From: REBR01 sp033721915 | GTDB lineage: Bacteria > Pseudomonadota > Gammaproteobacteria > Pseudomonadales > Oleiphilaceae | Length of the DNA stretch: 64,000 nucleotides | Reading direction: 5' to 3' | Assembly (NCBI GenBank): GCA_033721915.1 | Contig: JAWWAC010000011.1 | Span: 3,388-67,387, forward strand | Shown here: positions 52,746-61,263 of the stretch, one piece after another | How positions within the stretch are numbered: position 1 is the stretch's first letter | How the letters are laid out: each line of letters begins with the position of its first letter | Translations under genes and position numbers: made by a program | The notes under the pieces: generated by a model | Databases searched by the model: none | The model's input: only the letters and a program-made list of their open reading frames with translations | Told to the model about the DNA's origin: nothing

Positions 52746-53258
52746 CTAGAGCGCCTTTTCCTGCGGACAGGAGACTACGGCCTTCCAGGTCTCATGGAGG
52801 ATCAGTGCGTCGTTGGCGGCGCGGTGAGTATCCAGCGACAGCTCACGGATCACCCGGGCCCTGGTGGCGGCCCAGCGGTCCACTTGTGCCGGTGTGAGTA
52901 TGGCGGAGACGGACTCCAGCTGGAATGCGGGGCTGACCCGGGCGGCCCGGTAAAGTCGGTGCAGCCAGAAGCTGTCAAAGGTCCAGGCATCGCAGTAGAC
53001 GGTATCCGGCAGGATTTCGTTGAGGTGACAGGCCACCCAGGCCAGGTCATGGCCCTCATCCAGCAGCTGCTGGCGCTCGATGCCATGGATGTTCTGGGCG
53101 CTTTCGGACCATTCGCGCCACAGAATATGGGGTTCGATCAGCCAGCTGTCGATATGGCCCTCGGGCAGGCAGACGCCCACTTCAATAGGGTAACTGGCCA
53201 CCAGATCCAGGCTGGAGGCTTCAAAATCGATAAATGCCGGTGGTGTGGGATCGCTCAT
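52746..53258 (-). CDS. DnaQ-like 3'-5' exonuclease (DEDDh)
   Basis: A compact exonuclease of 170 residues. The DEDD acidic residues are visible: FIDFEASS (motif I), WTFDSFWL (motif II) and HRAANDALIL (motif III with the His of the DEDDh subgroup). The family removes nucleotides from DNA or RNA 3' ends; the role of this stand-alone version is not known. The ATG at 53258 gives a family-like start; 53300 is possible. Confidence 0.85.
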   Translation of the reverse strand: MSDPTPPAFIDFEASSLDLVASYPIEVGVCLPEGHIDSWLIEPHILWREWSESAQNIHGIERQQLLDEGHDLAWVACHLNEILPDTVYCDAWTFDSFWLHRLYRAARVSPAFQLESVSAILTPAQVDRWAATRARVIRELSLDTHRAANDALILHETWKAVVSCPQEKAL

Positions 53259-53407
53259 GTGTGGACCATGGTGCTCAGTCACCTTTGCCTTCTCATTCAA
53301 CAGTGTAGACGTACTGGCGGAGAAAGCGGTAATCCTGCCACAAAACCCGTGGCAGAACAGTTACGGAAGGCCCATGGAGGACAGGGTATGGCGATTTTCA
53401 CCCCTGG

Positions 53408-53438
53408 TTTACTCCCTACAGGCCGCCACTGATACAAT
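53408..53438 (+). promoter_or_regulatory. possible promoter of queCE
   Basis: TACAAT (53433-53438) resembles a -10 box, with TTTACT (53408-53413) 19 bp upstream as a poor -35. It lies 31 bp before the queC ATG. Confidence 0.35.
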
Positions 53439-53468
53439 AGCCTCTTATTCAAGGGCTGAGACAGCGCA

Positions 53469-54134
53469 ATGAGCAACCCCCTGGTCGTCATATACTCCGG
53501 TGGCATGGATTCCTATACCCTGCTGCATCAGGCACTGGCCGGTCAGCGGCCGGTGCATGCCCTGTCCTTCCATTACGGACAGCGTCATGCCCGTGAGCTG
53601 AACTGTGCCCGCGAGGTTTGCCGCTCCCTGAAGGTCCCTCACCAGGTGGCGGATATCCGCAGTATTACGGCGCTGCTTCAGGGCTCGGCCCTGACCGGCG
53701 ACAAAGCGGTGCCGGAAGGGCATTACCAGCAGGCCTCCATGCAGGATACGGTGGTGCCCAACCGCAATATGGTGCTGTTGTCACTGGCCATTGCCCATGG
53801 GGTCAGCATCGGTGCGGATACGGTCTGGTACGGAGCCCACGGAGGCGACCATGCCATCTACCCGGACTGCCGCCCGGCCTTTGTGCAGGCCATGGATGCG
53901 GTGAGCCGTGTGGCCAACTACCAGCCGGTGGCGGTGGAGGCCCCCTACCTGCACCTGGACAAGGGTGAGATTCTGGCCCGGGGACTGGCCATGGGGCTGG
54001 ATTACCGCAACACCTGGACCTGCTACAACGGCCGTGACCTTGCCTGTGGCCGTTGCGGCGCCTGCGTGGAGCGACTGCAGGCCTTCGCCGCCCAGGGTCT
54101 GACGGACCCGCTGCCCTACGAGGAGCCGGCCTGA
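53469..54134 (+). CDS. queC: 7-cyano-7-deazaguanine synthase QueC
   Basis: Converts CDG to preQ0 with ATP and ammonia in queuosine synthesis. The PP-loop YSGGMDSYTLL is at residues 9-18, and the zinc site is the late CYNGRDLACGRCGACVER with four cysteines. It has 221 residues. It overlaps queE by one base (TGATG). queD and queF are not in the window. Confidence 0.97.
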   Translation: MSNPLVVIYSGGMDSYTLLHQALAGQRPVHALSFHYGQRHARELNCAREVCRSLKVPHQVADIRSITALLQGSALTGDKAVPEGHYQQASMQDTVVPNRNMVLLSLAIAHGVSIGADTVWYGAHGGDHAIYPDCRPAFVQAMDAVSRVANYQPVAVEAPYLHLDKGEILARGLAMGLDYRNTWTCYNGRDLACGRCGACVERLQAFAAQGLTDPLPYEEPA

Positions 54135-54790
54135 TGTACAAGGTCAAGGAAACGTTCTATACCCTGCAGGGGGAAGGGGCCCAGGCGGGGCGGCCCGCGG
54201 TGTTCTGCCGCTTCTCACGCTGCAATCTGTGGAATGGCCGTGAGTCGGACCGGGCCCGCTCCGTGTGCCAGTTCTGCGATACGGACTTTGTCGGCACGGA
54301 CGGCGAGGGGGGCGGTCGCTTTGCCAGTGCCGCCGCCCTGGCGGATCACGTGGCGTCGTTCTGGCCGGACCTCGCCCAGGGGGCGCCCTTTGTGGTCTGC
54401 ACCGGCGGCGAGCCGTTGCTGCAACTGGACGAGCCGCTGCTGGAGGCCTTCCATGAGAGGGGCTTTACCGTGGCGGTGGAGACCAATGGCACGCTGCCGG
54501 CCCCGGCGGGCATTGACTGGCTCTGTGTCAGCCCCAAGGCCGATGCCACGGTGGTCCTGAGGGAGTGTGACGAGCTCAAACTGGTCTACCCCCAATCACT
54601 GGCTCCACCGGAGCGTTTTGAGCATATCCGCGCACAGCATTACTTTCTTTCACCCATGGCCTCCCACGGTGTTATCGCCGGGGAGGATCCCTTCCGCAAC
54701 GCCAACACCCGGGCGGCCATCGACTACTGTCTGAGCCACCCCCGGTGGCGTCTGACGGTACAGATGCACAAAATGGTGGGTATTGCCTGA
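54134..54790 (+). CDS. queE: 7-carboxy-7-deazaguanine synthase QueE
   Basis: Radical SAM enzyme forming CDG from CPH4. It starts MYKVKETFYTLQGEGAQAGR and has the enlarged cluster-binding motif C-x14-C-x2-C (Cys30, 45, 48) typical of QueE of this clade, then CTGGEPLLQ. It has 218 residues. Translation is coupled to queC, and a strong bidirectional terminator follows. Confidence 0.96.
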   Translation: MYKVKETFYTLQGEGAQAGRPAVFCRFSRCNLWNGRESDRARSVCQFCDTDFVGTDGEGGGRFASAAALADHVASFWPDLAQGAPFVVCTGGEPLLQLDEPLLEAFHERGFTVAVETNGTLPAPAGIDWLCVSPKADATVVLRECDELKLVYPQSLAPPERFEHIRAQHYFLSPMASHGVIAGEDPFRNANTRAAIDYCLSHPRWRLTVQMHKMVGIA

Positions 54791-54815
54791 AGGCTGCGTA
54801 TGTGAAGGCCATAAA

Positions 54816-54850
54816 AAAAGCCGGCAAGGGAAAATCCCAGGCCGGCTTTT
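54816..54850. terminator. bidirectional intrinsic terminator between queE and the lipoprotein gene
   Basis: AAAAGCCGGC (54816-54825) and GCCGGCTTTT (54841-54850) form a 10-bp stem whose loop holds an inner GGG-CCC pairing. Seven As before and four Ts after it give T-runs on both strands, so it can stop queCE and the leftward lipoprotein transcript. Confidence 0.9.
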
Positions 54851-54894
54851 CTAATGCCATTCACCAATAAACAGAATGGCCTACCTGCGGCGAA

Positions 54895-55179
54895 TTACTT
54901 GCCGCTGGTGCGATCGAGCATACGCTTGGCGCGCTCGTTGGCTTCTTCCGCCTGCTTGTGGGCTTCAGTGGCCTTGGCCAGAGCTTCTTCGGCCTTGGCG
55001 TACGCATCGTCAGCGCGGCTATGGGCAGAATCGGCGCGGCTTTGTGCACGCTGTGCAGCCTGCTGAGCGGACTCGGAAGTGTTCAGTGCGTTTTGCACCT
55101 CATCTTCCATGTCGCCGTTGCTGGCACAACCGGTAGCCATAACGGCCATTGCGAAACCTGCGATGGTCAATTTCTTCAT
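54895..55179 (-). CDS. oprI: Lpp/OprI-like major outer-membrane lipoprotein
   Basis: A 94-residue lipoprotein. The signal ends in AVMATGC (cysteine at about 18). The mature part is an Ala-rich coiled coil (AQRAQSRADSAHSRADDAYA, EEALAKATEAHKQAEEANER) like OprI of pseudomonads, ending RTSGK. The terminal Lys could be bound to peptidoglycan as in Lpp. GGGGA precedes the ATG. The next gene upstream encodes an L,D-transpeptidase, the enzyme class that makes this link. Confidence 0.93.
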   Translation of the reverse strand: MKKLTIAGFAMAVMATGCASNGDMEDEVQNALNTSESAQQAAQRAQSRADSAHSRADDAYAKAEEALAKATEAHKQAEEANERAKRMLDRTSGK

Positions 55180-55418
55180 GATAATCCCCTTCAGATAGGT
55201 GTACATGTTGTCTTCAGTATCCTTTGGCGACAACGACAGTCGTGCGCCTAGTGAAGATGGTTACTGAACCTGTGAAACTTGGGTTTTCAAAACGATAACC
55301 CAATACCGCAAGTAGTGTATGCAATGACAGCGCGCAGTAAAAGTTTTTAACCTTTATTTAAAGGAACTTTTTGCTTACGAACAGGTCATGTGGGCTTTTA
55401 TGCCGCAATAATGAGCGG

Positions 55419-56036
55419 TCAGGGGCGAATTTCAATGGTGGTGCCGTTTTTCACCAGTTGCCAGATTTCGTCCATGGCCTCATTGGTGACGGCAATACAG
55501 CCTTCGGTCCAGTCCAGCCCCACATAGGCGAAGGCCCAGTCCTCGGCCTCGTTGGGCAGACCGTGGATCATGATGGCGTCCCCCGGATCCTGCCCCCAGG
55601 CCTCGGCCTTGCGCCGGTCTTCCTGGTTGGGGTAGGAAATGCGGATGGATTTGTAGAAATCGCTGTTGGCGTTTCTGGCATCCAGTGTATAGCGCCCCTC
55701 GGGGGTGCGGTGATCGCCGGAAAACAGCTTGTGCCCCACCGGGTTACTCCCCAGTGAGATGCGGTATTCCCGAACCGGTTTGCCTTCCTGCAACAGCCAC
55801 AGACGACGCTCGCTTTTTTTCACCAGCACCTTGTCCACCCGGTAGGGCTTTGCTGCGTCTGCAGTGGCGCTACTGTGCCTCTCTGAGGACAGCTCATGGT
55901 GGCCCACATAAGCAGCCAGCTCCTGGCCTGGGGAGGGCCGTGAGTCGGCCTGGACACTGCTGCACAAAAGCGCAAGCAGCAGGCTGGCAAGCCAGTAACC
56001 GGGCCGGAGCTTGGACAGTGTCGGGATCATGGGCAT
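55419..56036 (-). CDS. L,D-transpeptidase (YkuD domain)
   Basis: A 205-residue exported enzyme. Signal peptide ends near residue 30 (SSVQA-D). The YkuD domain runs from about 66, with catalytic His158 in IMIHGLPNEAED and Cys180 in DWTEGCIAVTNEAMDEIW. It could cross-link peptidoglycan or attach the OprI-like lipoprotein encoded downstream; which one cannot be told from sequence. A 240-bp gap with the lipoprotein promoter separates them. Confidence 0.92.
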   Translation of the reverse strand: MPMIPTLSKLRPGYWLASLLLALLCSSVQADSRPSPGQELAAYVGHHELSSERHSSATADAAKPYRVDKVLVKKSERRLWLLQEGKPVREYRISLGSNPVGHKLFSGDHRTPEGRYTLDARNANSDFYKSIRISYPNQEDRRKAEAWGQDPGDAIMIHGLPNEAEDWAFAYVGLDWTEGCIAVTNEAMDEIWQLVKNGTTIEIRP

Positions 56037-56161
56037 TACAGCGTCACGGATTGAAGGGGTGATGGCGTTCCAGACGAAGCTTCCAACGATAATAGACCCC
56101 CTGAGTGTTATGGCAAGAGTCCGCCGGTTTTGTTAATGATTTTGTGAACCCGTCCGCCGGC

Positions 56162-57532
56162 TCAGAAATTCAGTCCCAGCCCCAGAGACACCCTGTCGCG
56201 GCGGTAACGGTAGAAGTTCAGCGTGCTGTCGTTCTCGGTGTGACTTCCCCGCAGGGTCAGGCTCCAGTCACCGGCAAAGCGGTAACTCAGGCCCAGACGG
56301 GCCTCAAGGCGCCGGTCGAGGCGGTTTTCACGGAAGCGTTCGCCGCCGCTTCGGGCTTCAAAGGGGTCGGCAAAACGGCTCTCACGGTATTGCAGCCTGG
56401 CATTGAGTGACCATTGTTGGCTGAGCCGGTAGCGCCAGAGCGTGCTCAGCTGATGACGGTCCGCGGACTGGCTGATAAAAAAGCCCTCAAAGCGGTCATC
56501 CTCCGGTGGTGCCTGCGGGTCGCCGCTTTCAAAGTCGTTGCGCCTGTCCCGTATGAAACGGTAATCGCCACGGATCAGGTGGTTGCCGAAGACATAACGG
56601 TAACCCAGCCCGGCCACTGCCTGGTGGCCCTCCTGGGACTCAAACTCGGCCCGGGTCTCTATGCGGCTGAAGGCCACTGACAGATCGGCGCGGCCCTGTC
56701 CCAGGTTGCGCTCCAGGTCGTAGTGCAGGGTGTGGTGCCGGACAATGTCCCGGCTCTGGTCAAAAAGGCGGCTGTGACTGACTCCGGGAGAATGGCGCCA
56801 GTTGAACCGCTGCCAGTCATAATGCAGTGCCAGGGAAAGTACCGAGCTGTCCTGTTCGTCCTCCTCCCGGAACTGGCGATTAAGGCCACTGGCGACCAGT
56901 CTCAGCCCCTGACCGGGGCCGCCCTGGAGGTAGCCCGTGGTGACCAGCCTCAGCTCCGCGAAGGCATCCCCGGAGGCCGTGTTCCGGTCCGGTCTCAGAA
57001 GGGGGTTGTCGTTGTAGCCCACCAAGAAATCGATGCGGCTGCGCCAGGGTTGGCGGATACCCGCCCTGCCCCGGAACAGATCGTCCAGGTCGAGCCGCTC
57101 CAGCTGGCGTCTGGCCAGCTTGGCGATGGTCTCATCACTGGACAGCAGATAGGCCCGCTCAAAGGATTGGGCCGCGGTCAGCGCCTGTTCCAGCGCCAGG
57201 TAGGTCAGGCCCAGGTTGTAGTGCGCCAGTGGGGCATGACGGGGTTCGCTGATGAGGCTTTGAAACAGCGGAATCGCATCCCGGTAACGCCCCAGCCGGT
57301 AATACACCACGCCCAGGTTGTAGCGCAGGCTGGCAGAGGCCTGCTCGGAGCTGGCCATGGCCTGCTCGAAGGCCGCGGCGGCCTGCTCCATCTGGCCGTC
57401 CCGGAATGCCTCAATGCCACGCTGTGCGGCGTCTTCAGCCGCAGAAACGTTGACGGCAAACAGCCACAGGGCCAATGCCAGGCACAGACAAGGAATGCGG
57501 GTGCGATCGTTCGCAGCGGGAATACGCGCCAC
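56162..57532 (-). CDS. TPR protein with predicted outer-membrane beta-barrel
   Basis: A 456-residue exported protein. After a signal peptide (LALALWLFAVNVSA) come about three TPR repeats (residues 35-140; for example LRYNLGVVYYRLGRYRDAIP). The rest is rich in alternating Arg/aromatic strands and ends SLGLGLNF with a terminal Phe, the mark of BAM-inserted barrels. TPR-plus-barrel is the layout of PgaA- and Slam-like exporters, but I see no specific similarity. A GTG at 57532 is the likely start. It follows the ECF operon genes on the same strand with 82 bp between. Confidence 0.75.
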   Translation of the reverse strand: MARIPAANDRTRIPCLCLALALWLFAVNVSAAEDAAQRGIEAFRDGQMEQAAAAFEQAMASSEQASASLRYNLGVVYYRLGRYRDAIPLFQSLISEPRHAPLAHYNLGLTYLALEQALTAAQSFERAYLLSSDETIAKLARRQLERLDLDDLFRGRAGIRQPWRSRIDFLVGYNDNPLLRPDRNTASGDAFAELRLVTTGYLQGGPGQGLRLVASGLNRQFREEDEQDSSVLSLALHYDWQRFNWRHSPGVSHSRLFDQSRDIVRHHTLHYDLERNLGQGRADLSVAFSRIETRAEFESQEGHQAVAGLGYRYVFGNHLIRGDYRFIRDRRNDFESGDPQAPPEDDRFEGFFISQSADRHQLSTLWRYRLSQQWSLNARLQYRESRFADPFEARSGGERFRENRLDRRLEARLGLSYRFAGDWSLTLRGSHTENDSTLNFYRYRRDRVSLGLGLNF

Positions 57533-57614
57533 CAGAGAGCCCAGTCGTTAGCAATAGGAACAGACCAGTGTCGCAGGCTTTATGGAAACTGTCGAATTAC
57601 GGTGGGAGTCTCGT

Positions 57615-58166
57615 TTATTCCACCAGGGGAAGATCCGGGTCCAGCAGGTCCGGATCGTCCTCCAGCAATGGACCGTCATTCTCATCTTCAAGAGCCGGCT
57701 CGTCCGAGCCTTCCTGCAGCTCATCAAGAATGGCCTGCTGTTCCTGCTGGGACAACTCTTCCACCATCTGATTGACGCGGTTGCTGTCGAGTGCCTCCAG
57801 CAGGCTCACCAGGCTGTTGCCCGAGAGGTCTTCCATCAGGCCTTTCAGCTCGCCGTTATCCAGGCCTTCGATCAGGCCCTGGATCTGCTCGCTGTCGGCC
57901 AGATTTCCGTCCTGTCCTGCGGCCAGGAGCTCCTGTCGCTGCTGCTCAGTAAGGCGGTTGCGCAGAGCGCGTAACAGCTCAAGACGCCCGCTGCGGGACT
58001 GCTGTGCGACGGGTTCGGACAGCTCAATCTGACGGGTGATGGAGTCCGTGAGGTTCTCCTCATCCTCGGCCATCACGCTCATGGTGACACCCAGGTCATC
58101 CGCCCAGCACAGGCTTGCAGACAGACACAGCAGGGCGGCTGTCAGCCAGTAACGGGTTTGCTTCAT
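57615..58166 (-). CDS. secreted acidic helical protein of the ECF operon
   Basis: I do not recognise the family. The 183-residue product has a signal peptide (MKQTRYWLTAALLCLSASLC, cut after CWA) and a mature part rich in Leu, Glu, Gln and Asp with amphipathic helices, ending in a Asp/Pro/Leu-rich acidic tail (LLDPDLPLVE). GGAGGGGATC precedes the ATG at 58166. It lies 49 bp after the anti-sigma gene and is probably the regulated or sensory component of that module. Confidence 0.72.
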   Translation of the reverse strand: MKQTRYWLTAALLCLSASLCWADDLGVTMSVMAEDEENLTDSITRQIELSEPVAQQSRSGRLELLRALRNRLTEQQRQELLAAGQDGNLADSEQIQGLIEGLDNGELKGLMEDLSGNSLVSLLEALDSNRVNQMVEELSQQEQQAILDELQEGSDEPALEDENDGPLLEDDPDLLDPDLPLVE

Positions 58167-58215
58167 GATCCCCTCCCATGGTGTGCTCAGAACACAGCCC
58201 CTTGTGTCTGTTGCT

Positions 58216-58905
58216 TTACAGTGCATTGCCATTGTCCTGATTCGAGTCTGACTCCGACTCTGTTGCCGCCCCGGGAACGGGCGCGGTAAAGGTGGCCTGC
58301 TGGTCGCCATGGCTGAGACGGGCCACGACTTCTCCGTCATCCGGGTAGAGAACGCGCATGGGCAGTGCCAGTACGTTTTCACCCGCATCCAGGTCCACCA
58401 CCCAGCTCAGTTGCTGCTGTCCCGGATAGCGCTCAAGCTCTGCATGGGGGGGCAGCTCCAGAGTCAGGGTGACCCCCTGCAGCGGCTTTTCGGCATTGAA
58501 GGCCAGGCGCATGGTGCGCACCCGTTCATCCAGTGGGCGAAGTGCTTCCATACCGTTTTCGGCGGCCATTTCCTCTCCACCCGGCTGTGGAGAGCCGGGC
58601 CAGTAGACCCCCAGGGCCAGACCAAGGGCCAGACTGGCGGCGACGGCGACACCCAGCCATGAGCCGGAATGGGAGACACTCTGCTGATGCCGTGCATGGG
58701 CACTGGCCAGCAGTTGCTCGGCCGCTTCGCTGGACAGGGAGGGGGCGCCGAGGCGGCTGAGATTGGCACGCCACTGGCGCTCCAGGGACAGATGACGGCG
58801 ACACCGGCCGCATTCACGCAAATGCGCCTCAAGAGCCACTGCGTGGGCCTCGGAGAGCGCTCCGTCCAGATAATCGTCCAGGGTGTCGGTGTCACATCGC
58901 ATCAT
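58216..58905 (-). CDS. anti-sigma factor with zf-HC2 domain
   Basis: A 229-residue membrane-anchored regulator. The N-terminal zinc-type anti-sigma domain has HLRECGRCRRHL (H-x3-C-x2-C). One membrane helix (VAVAASLALGLALGVYW, about 84-102) leads to a periplasmic domain of about 120 residues, possibly the signal sensor. It starts 9 bp after the sigma gene's stop with AGAGGT ahead. It should hold the sigma factor inactive until an envelope signal arrives. Confidence 0.9.
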   Translation of the reverse strand: MMRCDTDTLDDYLDGALSEAHAVALEAHLRECGRCRRHLSLERQWRANLSRLGAPSLSSEAAEQLLASAHARHQQSVSHSGSWLGVAVAASLALGLALGVYWPGSPQPGGEEMAAENGMEALRPLDERVRTMRLAFNAEKPLQGVTLTLELPPHAELERYPGQQQLSWVVDLDAGENVLALPMRVLYPDDGEVVARLSHGDQQATFTAPVPGAATESESDSNQDNGNAL

Positions 58906-58914
58906 TTTTTACCT

Positions 58915-59505
58915 CTAGGACTTGACACGGCTGACGTTGGCTGCCGGTTCCAATTCAAGGGCGACTTTGCGTTTTAATTGTGCCCTTGTGCGATGCAGTC
59001 GTGATTTTATGGTGCCCACGGGGACTTCCAGTATTTCGGCAATCTCTTCCTGGGGGCGCCCTTCCATGTCATGCATGACAATGAGCGCCCTCTGATCGGG
59101 TTTCAGTTCGCCCAGTATTTTACGGATGCTTTGCCGTAGTTGCTCATTATCCAGTGAATCGGCGGGGCCTTCCAGGCTGTTGGCCATGCGCTCCATGATA
59201 TCACCCTGGTCGTCATCCAGAGCTGTACTGCCGAAGGCCACCAGATTCACATCCAGACGCCGTGTCTGCTTGCGGTGGTGGTCGATAAACTGACGGTACA
59301 GAACCCGCTTGAGCCAGGGCCGCAAGCGCTCGATACGGCCCAGCTCATCGGTTTTCGGCATCAGTTTTACCAGCACGTCCTGCACCAGGTCCTCGGCATC
59401 GCTGCGTTCACCGCTGAGGTGGTAAGCCAGGCGGAAAAGGCTGTCCAGATGCGGACGAATCAGGGCATCGAACTGTTGTGCGCGTTTTTTTCCGAAGCCC
59501 AGCAT
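58915..59505 (-). CDS. ECF-type RNA polymerase sigma factor
   Basis: A 196-residue sigma-70 family factor. Region 2 (FRLAYHLSGERSDAEDLVQD) and region 4 (QEEIAEILEVPVGTIKSRLH) are clear, with an acidic linker between. The ATG at 59505 follows GGAGTAG; longer starts are not needed. It heads an operon with its anti-sigma factor, a secreted protein and possibly the TPR-barrel gene. Confidence 0.94.
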   Translation of the reverse strand: MLGFGKKRAQQFDALIRPHLDSLFRLAYHLSGERSDAEDLVQDVLVKLMPKTDELGRIERLRPWLKRVLYRQFIDHHRKQTRRLDVNLVAFGSTALDDDQGDIMERMANSLEGPADSLDNEQLRQSIRKILGELKPDQRALIVMHDMEGRPQEEIAEILEVPVGTIKSRLHRTRAQLKRKVALELEPAANVSRVKS

Positions 59506-59794
59506 GTATTGTTCTACTCCGGGAGCTGATCCCAATGCGTTGCAATGACCCAAGAAAGGCGAGCAGAATACCGCTGCCCGAGTACAGCAGCAACCTGATA
59601 GCGCATGCCTCCCCCAAGGTGACGCCTGTGAATGGTCTTGTGGGGTTACCTGTGGGAATGTTTATGGCTGCCTTACAGGAATTGTAGTCAATAAACGCCC
59701 CGGGTCTGTGTTAGTTTGGATGAGACTGGCGAACGGATCCCTTTCATTCGGCGTCCTGTCGTTACAACCAGTCTGTCATTACCGGAGTTTTCCC

Positions 59795-60205
59795 ATGCAG
59801 AATCTTTCCGCACACCGTCGCAGCATTGCCTTTTTCATGTCACTGATGATGCTCTTTGCCGCCGCACTGCCACTGACGGCCTCCGCAGCCATGGTGGGCA
59901 CCGAGGAAATGATTACCCAGCAGCAGGCGGATCTGGACCGTGAATCTCTGCGGGCCATGCTCGACAACAGTGAAGCAAAACAGGCCCTGCAGTCCATGGG
60001 TGTCACCCCTCAGGAGGTGGAGCAGCGCATTAACAGCCTGACACCCCAGGAACTGGCCCAGTTTGAGCAGCAACTGGCCGAGGGCCCGGTAGGTGAGGGC
60101 GTTGGCGGAGTGGTCAGCGTCATCGTGCTGTTCGTGCTGGTCTTTATCATCACGGACATGCTGTGTGCCACCAATGTGTTCTCCTTTGTCCGCTGCGTTA
60201 ACTAG
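59795..60205 (+). CDS. PA2779-family small membrane/exported protein
   Basis: A 136-residue protein. A signal peptide (FFMSLMMLFAAALPLTASAA) is followed by a helical segment (RAMLDNSEAKQALQSMGVTP, PQELAQFEQQLA), then GEGVGG and a hydrophobic helix VVSVIVLFVLVFIITDML. This is the architecture of the PA2779 family, always next to a PA2778-type peptidase. A Gly-Gly pair stands right before the hydrophobic helix, the kind of site C39 peptidases cleave. The leader diverges from the ECF operon. Confidence 0.85.
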   Translation: MQNLSAHRRSIAFFMSLMMLFAAALPLTASAAMVGTEEMITQQQADLDRESLRAMLDNSEAKQALQSMGVTPQEVEQRINSLTPQELAQFEQQLAEGPVGEGVGGVVSVIVLFVLVFIITDMLCATNVFSFVRCVN

Positions 60206-61175
60206 GTCTTCCGGCCGGGCCCGCCGGGTGCGGGCCGTTCCACTGCTGCTGGCATTACTGCTGTTGGCGGGCTGTGCCACTCAGTCGCAATGGCCCACCC
60301 CCGGGGCCGGGCCGGATCTGCCTGAATCCCGCCTTCTCGCCCAGGTACCCTTTCACGCCCAGGCGCGCTACCAGTGCGGCCCTGCCGCGCTGGCCATGAT
60401 GCTCAACAGCCAGTCACTGCCCCATCGGCCAGAAGAACTGGTGGATCGTGTCTACCTGCCCAAAAGAGGGGGCACACTACAGGTGGAGATGGTGGCGGCG
60501 GCCCGTGAACAGGGGCTGATTGTCTACCCCCTGCGTCAGCAGACCGGGGCGATTATCGCGGAGGTGGCGGCGGGGAACCCGGTGCTGGTGATGCAGAATC
60601 TGCGTTTCTCCTGGTGGCCCCAGTGGCACTATGCGGTGGTGGTGGGCTATGACCGCCCCCGTCGCGAGCTGATACTGCATACCGGCACCCGCCGTGCCCA
60701 TCCCCAGCCCCTGAAAGTCTTCAGGGCCACCTGGGACAGGGCCGAGCGCTGGGCCATGGTCATGCTGGACCCCCGGCAGATGCCGGCTACCGTGGAACCC
60801 ATGCCCTGGCTGCGCGCCGCCAGCGACCTGGAACAAAGCGGTCAGCCAAGAGCCGCCTATCAGGCCTATCACAGTGCCCTCCAACGCTGGCCGGACCAGC
60901 CCGCGGCCCTGTTCGGCATGGGCAACAGCGCCGCGGCACTGGGTCAGTACAGTCTGGCGGTGGAGCATCTGCTGTCTTTCACCCGGCAGAATCCGCAGTT
61001 AGCGGCGGGCTGGAACAACCTGGGTCAGGTGCTCTACCGGCTGGACTGCCCACAGGCTGCCACCGTGGCCAGCGGCTGTGCCGCCTCCCTGGACGCACGC
61101 TTTGCCGGATCGGCCTCAACGCCCCGGAAAACAGGCCGGCCAATGGCCGCCTGTCCGGTCCTGAGCTGCCCCTGA
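60174..61175 (+). CDS. PA2778-family C39-like cysteine peptidase lipoprotein with TPR
   Basis: A protein of about 333 residues. Lipobox LLLLAGC suggests a periplasmic lipoprotein. A C39-type peptidase domain has the Cys in ARYQCGPAALAMML and the His in QWHYAVVVGYD. Tetratricopeptide-like helices follow (ALFGMGNSAAALGQYSLAVE). The last 30 residues are low-complexity and unlike TPRs, possibly from a frameshift near 61090. The start is uncertain: ATG 60174 overlaps the preceding gene by 32 bp; GTG 60228 is the alternative. Confidence 0.82.
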   Translation: MCSPLSAALTRSSGRARRVRAVPLLLALLLLAGCATQSQWPTPGAGPDLPESRLLAQVPFHAQARYQCGPAALAMMLNSQSLPHRPEELVDRVYLPKRGGTLQVEMVAAAREQGLIVYPLRQQTGAIIAEVAAGNPVLVMQNLRFSWWPQWHYAVVVGYDRPRRELILHTGTRRAHPQPLKVFRATWDRAERWAMVMLDPRQMPATVEPMPWLRAASDLEQSGQPRAAYQAYHSALQRWPDQPAALFGMGNSAAALGQYSLAVEHLLSFTRQNPQLAAGWNNLGQVLYRLDCPQAATVASGCAASLDARFAGSASTPRKTGRPMAACPVLSCP

Positions 61176-61263
61176 CAAATCCGTGGGGGCGCCTGAGACC
61201 GGGGGGATGTGATAAGGTCAGCTTCTGTTCCATCTTTTACCCCGGCTTGTTAAGGAGACAGCG

